Assembly: GCF_026151205.1 (NCBI RefSeq)
Contig: NC_087081.1
Coordinates: forward strand, 5,203,246-5,267,245
From: Bolinopsis microptera
Lineage: Eukaryota > Ctenophora > Tentaculata > Lobata > Bolinopsidae
Direction: 5' to 3'
Length of the DNA: 64,000 nucleotides
Shown: positions 34,261 through 47,900 of the stretch, piece after piece
How positions within the stretch are numbered: the stretch's first letter is position 1
How the letters are laid out: each line of letters starts with the position of its first letter
The notes under the pieces: model-generated
The model's database searches: none
What the model was told of the DNA's origin: nothing
What the model saw: only the letters and a program-made list of their open reading frames with translations
Made by a program: the position numbers and the translations under genes

Positions 34261-34700
34261 AGCATCTTGTTGTATTTGCGAGTAATTTCTTGGTTGCATA
34301 TTTCGGCATCAAGCCAAGACAGTGTTAACTTCAACTAAGCACTCGTTGATGCCATGCATCTTTTAATAAAGGATTTGCGACCAAACTTTTATGCACCAGT
34401 CGGTAATAGTCATCGCTTGCAACATTTTAGAAGCTCAATATTTAAATTTATTTCTTTGTGCTAAATACTATTGTAACCTCTGTACGGGTATGCGACAAAT
34501 GACCCCCCCCCCCCCCCCCGACAATAAACCCCCGACAATTGACTCCCGACAATTGACCCCCGACAATTGACCCCCCGGCAATTGACCCCCGACAATTGAC
34601 CCCCGACAATTGACCCCCCGAAAATATAATTTAATACAGTTATTTGAATTTTGGTCTGTACGAAGTAAATAAACTGAGTTAAGGAAACAACACATTTTGT
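34261..34700. repeat. Intergenic with GACAATTGACCCC tandem repeats
   Basis: At about 34,501-34,620 a C-run is followed by roughly eight copies of a 14-15 bp unit 'gacaattgacccccc' or 'gacaattgaccccc'. The family also appears around 15,295 and 15,550-15,590. The rest is AT-rich without a gene. Confidence 0.65.
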
Positions 34701-34701
34701 T

Positions 34702-35353
34702 CAAAGCTTGCTTGTTGTGCGAAGAGTTCTTTTAGTGTGATCGCCTGTATACAAGAACTGTACATTGGAAGATACACGATGCAGCACTCGCATACCATGA
34801 ACATACGAAGCATTTAGTCGATGACCCCGATAATGATAATCTGTTTAGTGCCAGACATGCAGATCAGGTAGCGAGCGCTACAAACAGTGTTTATAATGAA
34901 ATATGCTGCGAACTGGATGTTAAGGAATACGGAGTGTTGTTGTGTTGTTGTTGTATTGAAAAACCTGAACAAGTGATTCGGATCAGTTTCGAAAGAAAAA
35001 CTTTTTTATTGGCTGCAAACTGTTTGTTTCATTTTGAATTGTTATGCAGCCCCTCATTGGCAAATGGCTGCGGAAAGAGTAAATACACGAGAAACCTTCA
35101 TTTCGTGACTGTTGTAGAGTTGGTCTGAAGAGAGCCGACACACCACGGCCACGGCCTACTAAGCTATCTCTGAATAGCTCTGATATGGCTGCTCATGTGC
35201 TAGAAAAGATAAACTTTCTACGCACAAAAGAAGGGATATAAAAAGTATCTACAATTGCCCCGGACAGATCAGTGGAAGAAATGAGAGCTTTTCAAGAACT
35301 CTGGGAGGAATTGAAAGAGAAAGAGGAAGCAAGTCAAACGGAGTTCATTTAAT
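34702..35353 (+). pseudogene. Decayed coding remnants on the plus strand
   Basis: Codon-like sequence with stops. First, KACLLCEEFF, then after a stop YTRTVHWKIHDAALAYHEHT and LFSARHADQVASATNSVYNE. From about 35,137 another frame reads TPRPRPTKLSLNSSDMAAHV and, after a stop, APDRSVEEMRAFQELWEELK, ending in TAATAA at 35,350-35,355. The last motif resembles the C-terminus of LINE ORF1-type proteins. The first 29 bp (34702-34730) match exon 1 of the minus-strand DUF6589-type gene exactly (60355-60383). I cannot assign a single gene. Confidence 0.4.
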
Positions 35354-35742
35354 AAGGAACATAAGATTTGTCAGCTCTGAAAAGAACATGTATCAGCCTC
35401 GTCTGAAGAAATTTGAACTGTTTCACATTCTTCACCAATCACCACACATTTATTTCTTTGCAATTTTGTTTCACATTTTTGTTATCATATCGCCATATCG
35501 GGGCCATGTAATTGCGGGCACATTGATTTTTACTGTGCAGTAACCGTGTTTGGTCTCCCGTCAATTTTGCAGACGAGGCAATAGTTTTATTTGATCTTTT
35601 TATACGTTATTAAATTCTGTATTCTGTAAAGTTTGAAAAGTATTTAATAAAAAAGAAAACAATCATTTTATGCATATGAAAATAATATACAGAGAACAAA
35701 CTAGCAAGGGAAAGACAATAAGTATTGATGTAGCATGGAACT

Positions 35743-38700
35743 CTAATCTACTTCCATGCTAGGGTTGATGATTTCGGGAACTCCGAGCGAAACCAGGGGT
35801 GATGTGTGGTGCCAAAAAGGATCCAGATCTTTTAGAGCGGTCGGAGGTTGCGGCTTGGTTGTTACTTCGATGTCCTCGAAGAAGTCTGCCACCTCCTGCA
35901 ACACCATATGGGAAGTGTAAGTATCTCCAACGATTTTTTTAACATCTTCAAGGGACAGCAGATATTGGGCATTGGCAGTCAAAAGGTTTACCGTGCCGTT
36001 GGTGAGTTGGCACGGAGCAATAAAAACATTGCAGTACAATCTTTGAGAGATGAGCTCACGTAACTGTTTTAGTGAAATCCCCAGTAACCTCCTGTCATCT
36101 TGGCTGACTATTCTCTTCTCGTGTTCTGAGAAGTGTTTTTATTAGCTTAATTATAAGCGTTTAATATATTTTCAATCATAGGGTCTTCCAGCTGATATTG
36201 ATTTTATATATCTTAAAAGTTGGAAGATAAAGCTGAAGAATCTTTTCTAAAATGCTTGACATATTCATTTATTTTATGAATTATTCTAGTACCTGTTAAT
36301 TTAAACATAGTATAGTTTAAATCTACACAGATTAATGTTTTGAAACTAAATTAATACTATCTATCGCAGATGGTGCCACATTGTGCTTAGGAGCAGTGGC
36401 GTACTGTTGCATGTTGGCGCACCCATAGGACCGCCATTTCGAAGTACAAAAATAAATTGGACAAATCAGGTAAGCAGGGTCAGCGGGTCGTTATGCCACT
36501 GTTTGGGGATGACCTATAATGTTTAAATCATTTAAGGATTTATGCACTGAACTATATGGGAGTGTTTGTAGGGTGGAAACTCACCCAAAGATGATTTTGG
36601 TACTCCAAATTCCAAATGAATTTTTTAAAAAGTATTGGCCGAAATCTGACTATTTTTTCTAAATGTTTTAAATAATAAATTCGAATTATTTTCCATGTAG
36701 ATCAACGATCAAGTTCTATATAAATTAGTACGAATCATCCTCAATTCATTTAGGATAACTATAAGTATAACTCAATTAGGATAACTACTCAGTCCCTTAC
36801 CAGTAGAGAACAGCAATTCCGTTGCTTTATTCGAGCTCTCCTCCTTCAACAATGTATTGACTAGGAGATCGTTTGAGGTTACATTACACATGTTGCAACA
36901 TAAGTCACCCCCCGTATAAGGCACAGTTAAACCTGTGGTTTTAATATATTTGGATAATGATTGAAAATGTATCCTTTAATCCAACACTTTATCATCATTA
37001 AGATTACACTTTATTTAAATACTCTGATCTATATTATAATTAGAAAGATTCCTTTTGTACGACCGCCCACGTAATTGCGTTGTGTTGAGAGCGAACTACA
37101 TTTTAATTGGCTATACATTCGGTCGTGACGGATATGTATTGATGCGATAAAAACATTATATCAAAGAATACTATTACCTTCCTTCCTGTGACCACGGGCT
37201 TTCTAGTACTTATATATAGTAACCTTCACAATTCACAAATTTATATTGTCTTATACCTTCAAACGGCCGACCAAGAATTATTCTTAAACATTCTTCATCA
37301 AGGTTTTTCCGGAAGATATCCGCTAATTGGGAGCACTTTGAGCAGCTAGCGGCCGTAAATAAAATGCAAAAGCAGTCTTCTCCGTGTCTTCCTGCCCGTC
37401 CTGAACAATTTTTGCTGTAATGATAATTGTTATGCACACTGTAAAATTATTATTTCTTAGAAATGTCCTAGGTTGACCTCGTTGTAAAGTGTAATGAAAT
37501 ATATTTTTCTATCCTTTGGGCTATTTTACTGTCTATATAATGGTTATTGTTGACCCTAACATACCTGCTCTTTGAACGTATCCTTCCAGATCCTCTGTCA
37601 TTTTCGTAATCAGAACGTATCTCACACCTAAATTCGTGAAGTGTTAGTTAATTTTTTTTATTTGAAAAATTCATATATTTGCCGCTTTAGGGACGAAAAA
37701 GTGTGTCCAGGGCTCTGAAATGGTTAGCTTTAGACAAAGTCCCATGTATCTATCCTAGAGAGTTCACCTTTTCTCACTGATTATTTAACTCCTTTATGTC
37801 CAAATTAACGATTGAGAGAATTTTTGTTACAAATTGGTGAAAAATATGGGCGTGGCAGGTAATCACTGATCATGCTAAGTAATATACAATATAATAGTTA
37901 TGTGGTTGAAAACTCCCATTCTGGCTTTTATAATAATCATGTTATTATGGTAAATTTACTGACAATATATAATGTTATTGACTGATTTCCCACTATTTCG
38001 TGATTTAATAGTTACATATTACGGTAACTAGTCTACCTACGGCTTCTAGTTCTTCGTGATAGGTGCTCACAAACTGAAAAACGTATTTTGTTTACTTACA
38101 CAGACCAATAAATACAGCTGATGTTTCACATACCTTGCATGTCAACACCCATACTGAGAAGGGACGTTGTCACGATAACTCTCGTGTTACTATCTGGACG
38201 TAGCAACCCATCCACAACACCGTCCTTCATGGCTTGTGTGTTGGCAGCTGTGCACCAGTTTACAAGAGTTGATAGAGAAGGCTCCAGGCCCTGTAGAATA
38301 AACGATTCATTCGGCTGGGTTTGGCCGATAATAGAAAGAATCACTGTCCGGATTAAAAATATTTATGACTCTACTCCCCACTATAACCAGTATCTCACGT
38401 TAACGTGTGTTAGTGGATCCGAGTGCATACGCCAATTCTATTACTATTAGAAACCACAAAAAAGTCTATTTTGAGAAAATTTCCGCGAACATCCCCTTTA
38501 AATGTAAAGTCGTGTATTTTCATATTAGACGAAGGTTTCAAATATTAAGTCAACAAACCTCTAGGATCATATCTTTAACTTCCAGGGTTTCTCTGACACT
38601 ACTGGTGAAGATAATACATTTCGGCGATTCCACTCCCTTGGCACGCAAAAGTTGTCCTAGTGCTTTCCCAGTTTTAGCTGAAAACCTCTCGTTCAAAGAA

Positions 38701-38922
38701 ATGAACGTCATGTTTCCGGGGACAGGATTCCTAAACCGTAAGTACAATAATTTATAAGAAAAGGATAAGATCTATAAATCCTACTCCGAAATGAAAAATT
38801 GTACCAATCGCGATTGTCACAACCGCTTACTGTTCTTTTTTATTTATCAAAAGTAATAAATATATTTAAAGTAACCCGTCATTCTAGTAAAACCCTCAAA
38901 CTTGATTGTTATCATCACTATT

Positions 38923-38970
<48 letters not shown>

Positions 38971-41900
38971 GATTGGCTACTGGGACACGTCATACACACG
39001 GTTGGATTGTTAATTCGGTTGAAGTACCTTTACATCCATTATCACCATAATCTGAACATGATTTATTAAAAATTTGCAATATCGAAAACGAAAAATCTGA
39101 ATAAACTGAAAATTTTAAAACTGAAAGCTGCACTCAATTGATGGAAGGCAAAAATTTACTCATAACTAGCAAGGTAATAACTACAAATGAACAGCAGATT
39201 TATAAATCTGCTGATAAAAATTAGATAAAAGACATGGTAACTGATAAGAGTTTGAAATTACACGTAAGCAGATAAATTGTCTAAAATTTCTGTCTCAAAT
39301 CAAGTTTATAGTGCATCATGAATTTAGGCTTGTTCGATCAAAGTTATATTAGGAGATATTAGGAAAATAGTTCGGTCGGCCGGAAGGGAGTCCAGACTGA
39401 GTGTATATATATATTGTTAGTCAGCCACAACTGTCAGTAAAACAACGCCTTGACTTCAAATGTCGGTAAAATGTACGTTTACAGTCATCCTCAATAAATG
39501 TAATATATTTGTAGTGTTGTAATTAGTTTAAAACTATATATATATAATTATATAACGTTACAAAATAAAAGATGTTATCGTCAAACTGAAAGTTTCATGG
39601 ATGTTTGAACAGCAATCTTCAGTGACATGATTAACATTGAAATGGCAAACATTATACAGCACAGTGCTCCTTTATCAAACTTTTATAATTAACAATTGAC
39701 AAATACTCAATATTCCTAAAATCTATGAGATGATAGACTATAGCATAGACTGGAAGATTATTACCAAATCAGGCAGGGGCGGGGCATTATGTGGCCTCTG
39801 CCTAGACGAAAAGCTACAAATCCTTAAGAACCCAGACTCAATAAATGAAAGATCTGAGATTATCTCTAAATGTAGACATTCTAGGAAATTCTTAGTTAGA
39901 CATATTTAGTTAGAATTAGTTACAAACATTAAGAATTGTTGTTATTTATAGGTTTTAGGAATATTGAGTAATTTTTTCATTGAAATCTTTCAATTATTAT
40001 CATCAGAATTTATTACAATATCAATGTTGTATAGAATTTCTAAAAATGGACTAGAGAAACCAAGAAATGCCTTGACAAGTGTACATCGATGATAATAATC
40101 AGGGGACACCAATACACCCAAATAACCAAACAAAAGGCCTCGAGAGACCTGATGAAAAGTCGAGCAATTACATTGGGCCCCAAGTGCAGAAGGAGAAAAA
40201 TGGGCAAATAATACGAGCTGTGACCTTAGGAGGCATTTCTAGGTTTTTAAGAATAATTGCCACAACCCAAAAATTCTCAATTACAATTGGCTGATTTGTA
40301 ATATTTCCAATGGAATGAAGTTTTAACGATAAAATTTAAATAATTGAATATAAAAGACTAAATCAAAATTGTATCCGAATAAAGCAAAAATGCGTGATGA
40401 GTACCTCAAAAAAAACAAAAAACAAAAATAATAGAGAAATACACTACCCGTAGTCAGGAGAAAAAGAATTGTCAGGATCTGAACCAATATCTACAGATGC
40501 AGTACAAACATGGTCCTTCCAGATGTGTTTAATAAGTTCTGTTTTAAACACACCTGGTCTGATAATCTCTCGAAGGGAAAGAGGAAGTCGGTTCCAAGTG
40601 AGATGAGCTCGATAAAAGTAAGATTTAGATATAGCTGAGCCAGGTGGAATTGAGATATTACTGATAAGTGATCAAGATGTGAGCTTCTCAGTCGGCTTGA
40701 CCCGGAGAAGAAAGTAAGGTAATGAGGCAGAGTGGTGAATGGGTGGTATTGATGCACTAGGGAATGAAAGAACTTGAGATCATGGTAATCAAACCTGTAC
40801 TTTAGGGGCAGAATATTTATCTGTTTGCAATGGGCATTATAGATTTCCTCTACACTATAGCTTACACCGTAATCATTACGAATCCATTTGAGGGCCCTTT
40901 TCTGCAATCCTTCAAGCCTATTGATAGTGCTACTGGACGCTGGTCGCCAAATGATGGGACAGTGTTCGAATATTGAGCGTACAAGAGTAAGATACAAGAC
41001 TCTTCTCTTGTTCAGATCATTAATAAAATTACAATTTCTCTTAAGCATGCCAAATTTTTGGTTAGCTTTACCATATAGAGCATCGGCCTGGCTATTAAAA
41101 TTTAGATTAGACGTCATGATTATGCCTAAATCTTTTTCAGAATCTGTATAATCAAGAAGAGTTTGGCCCATAGAGTAACTGAGTAAGTGTAACGTGTAAA
41201 TGGTAAAATGCCATCTAAGGGAGACCACCTATTAAGTATAGCTAAGACCTTACATTTATCAGGATGAAACTTCATCTTATTAGTTCTTGCCCATGTCATG
41301 AGATAATTAATATCGCTTTGAAGTATATGGTGGTCTTCCTCTTGGGATATCTCTCTCCAAATCTCGTCAAGTGTTAATTATAAAAGTTTGATAAAGCCTA
41401 AAGGAGCACTGTGTTGTATAATGTTTGCCATTTTAATGTTAATCATGTCACTGAAGATTGCTGTTCACACATCCATGAAACTTTTAGTTTGACGATAACA
41501 TCGTTTATTTTGTAACGTTATTTAATGCTCCTAGCAACAGCTAGTAGAGCCCTTTTGCTAGAAGAGAAAACCACAGCTGTATATATAATTATATTATATA
41601 GTTGAAAACTAAGCTGAGGAGATTGTTTTTACCGAACAAGCTGAAATACATCAGTGCTCCTTAATCCAAGTTTACTAAAGAGCTTTTCCTTACTCCAGGC
41701 CGTCATTGTTGCTGTCATCGTGAGAATGATCGGTTTCATCTGTAGTTAAGTTTTCTAATGTGAAAAACTCAATATAAGCTGGTATGTGGCTATTATTTTA
41801 TTTGAGAGTTCAAGGAATTGATTCTTCGACGATTTTGCGTTTTTGCGCAAATACTCCTCTGAAATGTCCAACTGCAGAGCTTTTACCCGCTTTATACACT

Positions 41901-43322
41901 TTATACACAAAATATATTTTTATCTTACCTTGAACAGTGCAATAGCTTTGTCAAGTTCGTTGAAAAGGGGACGAAAACGCTCTCCCCAGCTTAGGAGAGT
42001 GTGACATTCGTCTATGACGAAAAGAACTTGTTGAACATCTGTGAACTTCTTCAGGATCTTAAGTTAGGGATATAGATATGATTAATTCAGAATTGATAAC
42101 TCTAGCTCCATAGTCATTTATTTAACAAATATTATTCATAAGAGAAATATTACATGCTTTAGAACATGAATAAACTGAGCTTAATAGATCATGCAGGATC
42201 ACCAAAATATATATTATAAACTTAGATATATTATCAGATCACTGTTAGAGAGAGCTCACTATTAGGGAGTCACTAACCGATTTTTGCTCTTGGAGCCGCT
42301 CTGGACTCGTAACGATTATATCCGGTTTCTGGATACTCTCTGTCCGGTTTTCACCGTCGTTTAGGTTCCAGTAATTGAGATGGTACTGACAAATATAAAA
42401 TAACGAATTCAATCATTTCAGCACTAAAAATATTTTGCTATGAACTATCAAGTTAAGATTATAATTGATCTGTGGCATGATCTGTCGACATCAATTTTGT
42501 CATGACCACAATTTTCGATTGAGTACCGTAGCTATGTTATTTTTAAAATTTTAATTCAATATTAAACATAAATACTTAGTCACACATTCATATCTTTCGT
42601 CGTGCACGCGAGGCATATATGCACCAGCCGGTCATATGCTTCGCAAGAAAGCATATGTGCCAAGAATACCTTATCAAAAGTCTCTGTATGATTTTTGTTC
42701 AGGGAGACAAGCGGGGAGACGACCACGCAGAGACAACTGCCAGCAACCTTCTTCATCCCGAGGAGTACAGCAATGAAAATCATCGATTTACCACTGCCTG
42801 GTAGATGGCTTGAGGTGAGATTTTTATAAATACATTTTAATCTCTTATATTAAGAATATATTTATATCTATATTTACAGATCTTTTATTCATTTTGGAGG
42901 AATAGTATGTCAGCATAATAACAATTGGGTCGAAATTGTAGCAGGTTTTAGCTACATGCTTTGTAACTGTTTTTCTAAAAATATAGCGTACCAGTAGGTT
43001 GAACACAGTAGCCATCTTTCCCTGCACATAGAGCTTCTATCATACATTTCTGTTCTTTTCTTAAAACCAATAATTCGTCGAATCTCTTCAGTTCCTCTGA
43101 ACACACTGAAACAAAATAGGCTCAACACCAATATTTCGTATCATGTTGTATCATTTCGTATGTTTTATTCATAAGTCCAGACTTATATAATGGCCATGGT
43201 CGAATGATTGACAATAAAAAATAATAAGATCTACTGAGTAATTAATTATGTAAGCGTCTGGTGGCACTGTCTCTACCTTCTAAGGTGAGAGATGCGGGAT
43301 TCGATAGCTCCGTCGTATCCAT
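35743..43322 (-). CDS. RecQ-like DNA helicase (superfamily 2)
   Basis: Eleven phase-consistent exons: 43277-43322, 42992-43105, 42670-42797, 42278-42385, 41929-42057, 41633-41739, 38559-38730, 38134-38290, 37565-37627, 37257-37400, 35743-36125; 516 residues. Helicase motifs in order: Walker A QPTGSGKS (~51-58), SPLVSL, PDIIVTSPERL, Walker B-type FVIDECH (~145-151) followed by LLSWGERFRPLF, LTMTATMT, KCIIFTSS, VIVTTSLLSMGVDMQG and YVQRAGRAGRHGEDC. This is the RecQ arrangement; such enzymes unwind DNA 3'-5' using ATP. Only a short Cys patch (CSKCSQ) follows, with no HRDC domain and no clear RQC. The first exon rests on a good start context (accaccATGG) and phase only. The sixth intron (38,731-41,632) holds a Penelope copy with a LINE inside it. 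Downstream of, and on the same strand as, the DUF6589-type gene. Confidence 0.85.
36394..36501. mobile_element. Short hAT-type MITE relic in a helicase intron
   Basis: Begins CAGTGGCGTAC and ends GTTATGCCACTG, imperfectly inverted, 108 bp apart. Flanks cttaggag and tttgggga agree only partly, so the target duplication has decayed. It lies in the last intron of the helicase gene. Confidence 0.5.
37044..37205 (+). repeat. 3' end of a dispersed element ending in 'accacgggctttctagta'
   Basis: Matches the reverse complement of 58,625-58,770 through 'cgtaattgcgttgtgttgag', 'gacggatatgtattgatgcg' and the end 'gtgaccacgggctttctagt'. Both copies run straight into TA-rich sequence at the same end, suggesting a retroelement with a TA-rich target or terminal microsatellite. 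Located in a helicase intron. Confidence 0.6.
38926..38967. repeat. (TA)n microsatellite
   Basis: About 20 uninterrupted TA units within the sixth helicase intron. Confidence 0.9.
39976..41369 (-). mobile_element. 5'-truncated Jockey/CR1-type LINE nested in the Penelope tail
   Basis: Minus-strand LINE fragment containing only the end of the RT and the 3' tail. Its endpoints are exact breaks in the Penelope 3' tail: host sequence 'gagtaatt' precedes it and 'tgttaatt' follows. Possible short target duplication within 'taatt'. Confidence 0.7.
40491..41368 (-). pseudogene. C-terminal fragment of LINE reverse transcriptase (thumb region)
   Basis: From 41,368, DEIWREISQEED and MTWARTNKMKFHPDKCKVL are in one frame; after a frameshift near 41,225 the 245-residue frame continues with DLGIIMTSNLNFNSQA, YLTLVRSIFEHCPIIWRP and NRLEGLQKRALKWI. 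These are the motifs after the catalytic core in Jockey/CR1-group LINEs. The polymerase core is absent, so this is a dead 5' truncation. Confidence 0.75.
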
Positions 43323-44994
43323 GGTGGTCATATAGCTAAAATTCGTATAAGTAAGTATTTACGTTAATATCAACCTATACCTCGATTGTAGGTAATGCTA
43401 ATCGCCATTGAGTTTTTGGAGCTGATGCTGTTGGAACGGAATATTAAATCTGCTTGTTCTGATTAAAAATCATTTGTTCGGATAAAAATCATTTTCGGGC
43501 TTAAGCACCATTTATAATTGAACACTCATGGTAGGTAACATACCAAAATTACATATATAATATAATATATCATATACTGAATGATTTGAAAAGGTTGGAG
43601 TATATGAATTATGTATGTGTTGTCAGGGCATTTAAAAGTGTTAAATTAAGCGTCAAAAATAAGTTCTTAACTGAAGTTAGTTAATATTTGATATTTCTAG
43701 GTTAGATCAACTATCAAATGGTTAAATACGATGCATACTGAAAATTAGTTTACAAACATCTAAAAAACAGTAAGTAAATAGGATACTGGATAAACTGTAA
43801 AACGGTCAAAAATATTTCCCCAAATATGGTTCATAAGTTTCAAATTAGCATGATGTTTAATAAGTACCCAAATAGAGTTTCACAATGATTGAGGACAATA
43901 ATTAGTTGTCTGTACTTGTATTTGTAAGTTGTAATCGTTCCTTATATTGATATTGGTCCCAAAGTTCGCAGATGTTCATCCCCACTTGCCACATGTAGCA
44001 TTGAACAGGTCCAATGACCGATATTACATTAAAGCATTCCACTATAAGACAATAAACGACAGTTTTTTTTTGTTAGGGACCGGCCCGAAGTACCAGCCAA
44101 TGTTTACTCAGAAATATATATAATAAGTATTATCTATTAAAACTCAAAAACTCACACAAGATTAGATATTGTTGAAACTACATATTCAAATGGAGCTTAT
44201 TTAACAAGCATAGCTGAGCACAGTTAAAGTTGCCTGTATGATTGTAAAGTTGAAATTATCATATTAATGCACTTTCTGAGTTCAATTTGTAAGATTGGAA
44301 ACAGGCTAGCTAGCTGTTTCAAAATTCTGTTTTTTACGACTGTTATCAGTCGCATAGCATCATGCCGTTGTTGCTGGTGAATTGTTGACAGTGTTACTGA
44401 GATATTGAAATGGTGATGCTTTCGGGCGTGCTTATGGTATTAAGACGAGGTTGTTATCAGCATTACGGTTGATGTTGCGCTTTAATTTCCTTAGTCCCGT
44501 TATGTTGTATAACATAAAGTTAGGCCATTCGTCTGCAATGCCCTCGTTATGCTGATCAATAAGCATGTTTTTTATGCACCTTTGTAGACGTTAAGGTTGA
44601 AGAGACTCGGCAAAGAAGTTCCTGCGACATTATATCTGTTTATTGCTAATACTAAAAGTGGACCTTTATAGAATACTGAATTATTGTAAAGATGTTTACC
44701 GTATTCATATGACCAGTGGCGTAACGAACTAACGAAGGGCTCGAACTATCGAAGGGCCCCTCGAATCCAGACGTTAGATATTGGTGCACTATTACACTGT
44801 GTTAGATATTGTTTTCTTTATAGAGGGAGGCACTAGACTGGGGAAGTTTTTTAATTTATGCATAAGGACTAGTGCATTCTATGCGATGATACTATGAAAT
44901 ATTAATATTTTGTGTACTTGCTGGTGGAGTACCATCCTTGTACCAGCAATTAACGAAACCAGGTAGTATTGATCTAAGAAAAAATAATGTTCTC
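43323..44994. other. Intergenic between the two minus-strand genes
   Basis: About 1.7 kb separating the end of the DUF6589-type gene from the helicase start. AT-rich, no coding region recognised. A single hAT-like terminus (CAGTGGCGTAACGAAC) lies at about 44,715 without a clear partner. This stretch should contain the helicase promoter if it has its own. Confidence 0.45.
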
Positions 44995-47900
44995 CTAATC
45001 ATCTTCCGATTCGCCGGACGAAGATTCGTCGTCAGATTCGTTGTCAGATTCGTCGTCAGATTCGTCGTCAGATTCGTCGTCAGATTCGTCGTCAGATTCA
45101 CTTCCTTGATGATTGGGCACTTCATCAGAACTGTTTCCAGGCAGATCCACTGTAAGCACTGTTGGTCTTGGTTTTAATGCATCACAGCGTTTCTGCGTAA
45201 ACATATATATAGGCTCCTGGAAGAGTTGAAGTAGCATAACACCCTGATTGAACGAATCGAAACATCCCTTGTAAAATCTATTTAAATCTTAATACATGTT
45301 TTAGTTTTTTCTAATCGATCATAGGTCGAAGATTGGTCATTTTCAAGGTGGTAAATCGAAATTGATTTTTTTATTGTGGGCAAATAGACTAAAAATGTTA
45401 AGTTACCTTCCGTTTCTGATCATATAGAAAGTTTTGCGGAGTCGATTCAAAACCGGGATACCCCTTTCTACCCGGCGTCTTTAAAAACACCTTCGCTTCT
45501 TTGAGGATGTCGACAAGTTTTCTGAAAACACCCTTTCTTTCAGGGTGTTTTCGTCTTCTTTTGTGAGTTCCTATCGAACGATATTTCATTCAGTGGAAAA
45601 ATGTACAGTGACAGCAATAATTAATTTAAGACTGATATAATATTAAGCTTAAAGTTAATATAGCTAGAAACATGACGGGTTGTTTATTTCATAGCTGATA
45701 AGCTTTCAAATAACATATAAGGAACTGAAACCGAGAGGTTCCGTTCAGGCCCTTCATACTTTGTGTCTGTCTGGTTCTAACATACCGTTACAATAATGAC
45801 TTTAATATATCAATCGTCTTCAGTCGGATATAATTACCGTGGAACCAGCCAAACTTACTCTTAGACCTTTTTACCGCGCCCGATTAAGTTTTACTATAAA
45901 CTCCTACTTACCACCACCATTTTTTCCTCTAAAAAGGGCTTGACATACATAGTGCAAAGTGTAAACAATCACCACCTGATTTACCGCGGGGTTTATTTCC
46001 TTTATCCTAACTTCGCAATAAATCGATTTATTACTGTGTGTAATTCAACTACAGTTTGTGTTTGGTGTAGACTGTAGAACATAATAAAGATGGTTTATGT
46101 GAACCTATTATTTTGATTAATAGAAACTGTTGTCTAAAACATAAAAGGTCCAACTGTTATTTTATACAGTACATAATATTTCATATATTTCTATGAACAT
46201 TAAGTGCTACATCAACTGTTAATGAACCGTACCTTTAGCGTTTTTTATAAGAGAAGCCTTGCATTTGGTGGTCAATCCCAAAAAGCAGCCAGCTTTGTTG
46301 ATCCCTTCAAACGATTTCTTCTTTATTTGAGAGGAAATCATTCCATTAAACATCTCATGAATCTGGTCATTTGGCATCCGTTGACCCTTGCCGGCTCTCA
46401 TTGCTGAAAATATTTAAGCTGTTTAAATGTTAAAATAGATACAGGAGTGGTGAGCTTTAGGCGACTCATCAGTTAAACTGGCGATATTCGTTTTAATTTG
46501 TAATTATGTTTCCTTCAAGTAAACGGATAGACAAATTTCATTATATACCAGGTGTTCACAAAACATTGGTACGGTTTCAAACTATGAAGTTGTAGAAGTT
46601 ATGAAAGAGAAACCATTTGTATTTAGTTCTTATTTTCATGGTAATTTTGCTCGAAATTTCCTTCTTTTGCTGCAAGGCTCCTAAATAAAGTTGATGCTGT
46701 GGTGTCAGTAAAATGGCAACAGATATACCTATATATGTGTAGTTGTCATGGTAACTAACGAACGGTATGACAACATATTCAGACCCACCTACCGCAATCT
46801 CCAAAATCCACGTTTTTCTGCAAAAAGACCATTCGTAACCTTTCACTATTTTCTTTTTACAAAAGAGTGTGAAAAATAGAATTGTGATGGTGATAAAATT
46901 GCGTACATCTTACCATAGACATAATATTGCTATTACCTGACGTAGAGTTGTGGCGCAACGCATGCTCTTCTTGCGCTGATAAGTTGACCTTACTGTCCGC
47001 CAGTCGTCTAAAGCAAACGTTTGTATACCTGAGTAGTAAATAATGTTGAAAATTTAATAGTCTGCTTTTTTTTCCTGTGATAAAGTTGCACATTTCTTAT
47101 GTGACCCACTGAGAGTTTAGGATAATACCCAAAATTGTCTATACTTAATATGCTGCCATGACAATTATTATTTTCATAGCACCAGTAACCACTGCCAAAT
47201 CAGTACAGAATACACAAGTCAACTGAAACTGCAAAAAGTTGTTATTCCCAAACCAGAGTTGCGAAAGAATATCAACTGATTTACCTTCACGGGACTCATA
47301 AGTGATAACTACATATTAATATTACGCAATTATGTTTTACTACCTTGCTAGACATATTTAAATGATACGAAATGTTACTACCTTGCTAGACATATTTAAA
47401 TGGTACGAAAGTCGGTGGTTTTTCGAAAAAGAACACCATATTTTCGGACTAATTGTGACTTTCTCAATTTACTCTCAACTTATCAATATAGTAAATTATA
47501 AATATGGTTCATCAAACAATTAATGAACACTAGTATTCGATCATGAACTGCTTTAAAAATTATTTTGGACTAAATAAGCAAGCTCTGTCACTACCTACTA
47601 TATTGGCCACGGCGGTGAAATTTCAGGGGTAGTGAAAGATAACAAACACTGTGTACCCTATGGAAGATTGTAAGCTAAGTTGAGGCTTATAACTTTCAAA
47701 GGCTCCGGAGAAATTATTTACAAGATGAAACAGCTTATCAGAGAAGATCTTTGTATTTAAGTTTCTCAAATATTAGGTTTCATTTATGTCGAACATAATA
47801 TGTCTCGTGAGGTAATAACGCGATCACCATGAATTTTGACGACCGAGTATGTATATTGTATATGACAGTTATGATTATGATTTCCATAATATTTTAATGC

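Larger units (their letters stand above)
39540..41600 (+). mobile_element. Penelope-like element (copy B), inverted arm plus 3' end, split by a LINE
   Basis: 39,590-39,726 is the inverted 3' tail of the family seen at 846-1,050. It joins at about 39,727-39,732 a plus-strand C-terminal fragment (IEYSIDWKIITKS, CGLCLDEKLQILKN, SKCRHSRKFLVRHI, stop at 39,909). The tail stops at 'attgagtaatt' (about 39,975) and resumes at 'tgttaattataaaag' (about 41,370). The gap between holds a minus-strand LINE. The whole complex lies in the sixth intron of the helicase gene. The inverted arm resembles that of copy C. Confidence 0.75.

Noticed and set aside
43250-43312. tRNA-like sequence with a B-box-like 'gggattcgatagctcc'
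   Set aside because: No acceptor-stem pairing and poor A box; it also overlaps the proposed first helicase exon. Not called as a tRNA or SINE.
44892-45177. Repetitive frames (TTNL and VVRF repeats)
   Set aside because: Alternative frames of the 12-bp coding minisatellite in the last exon of the DUF6589-type gene.
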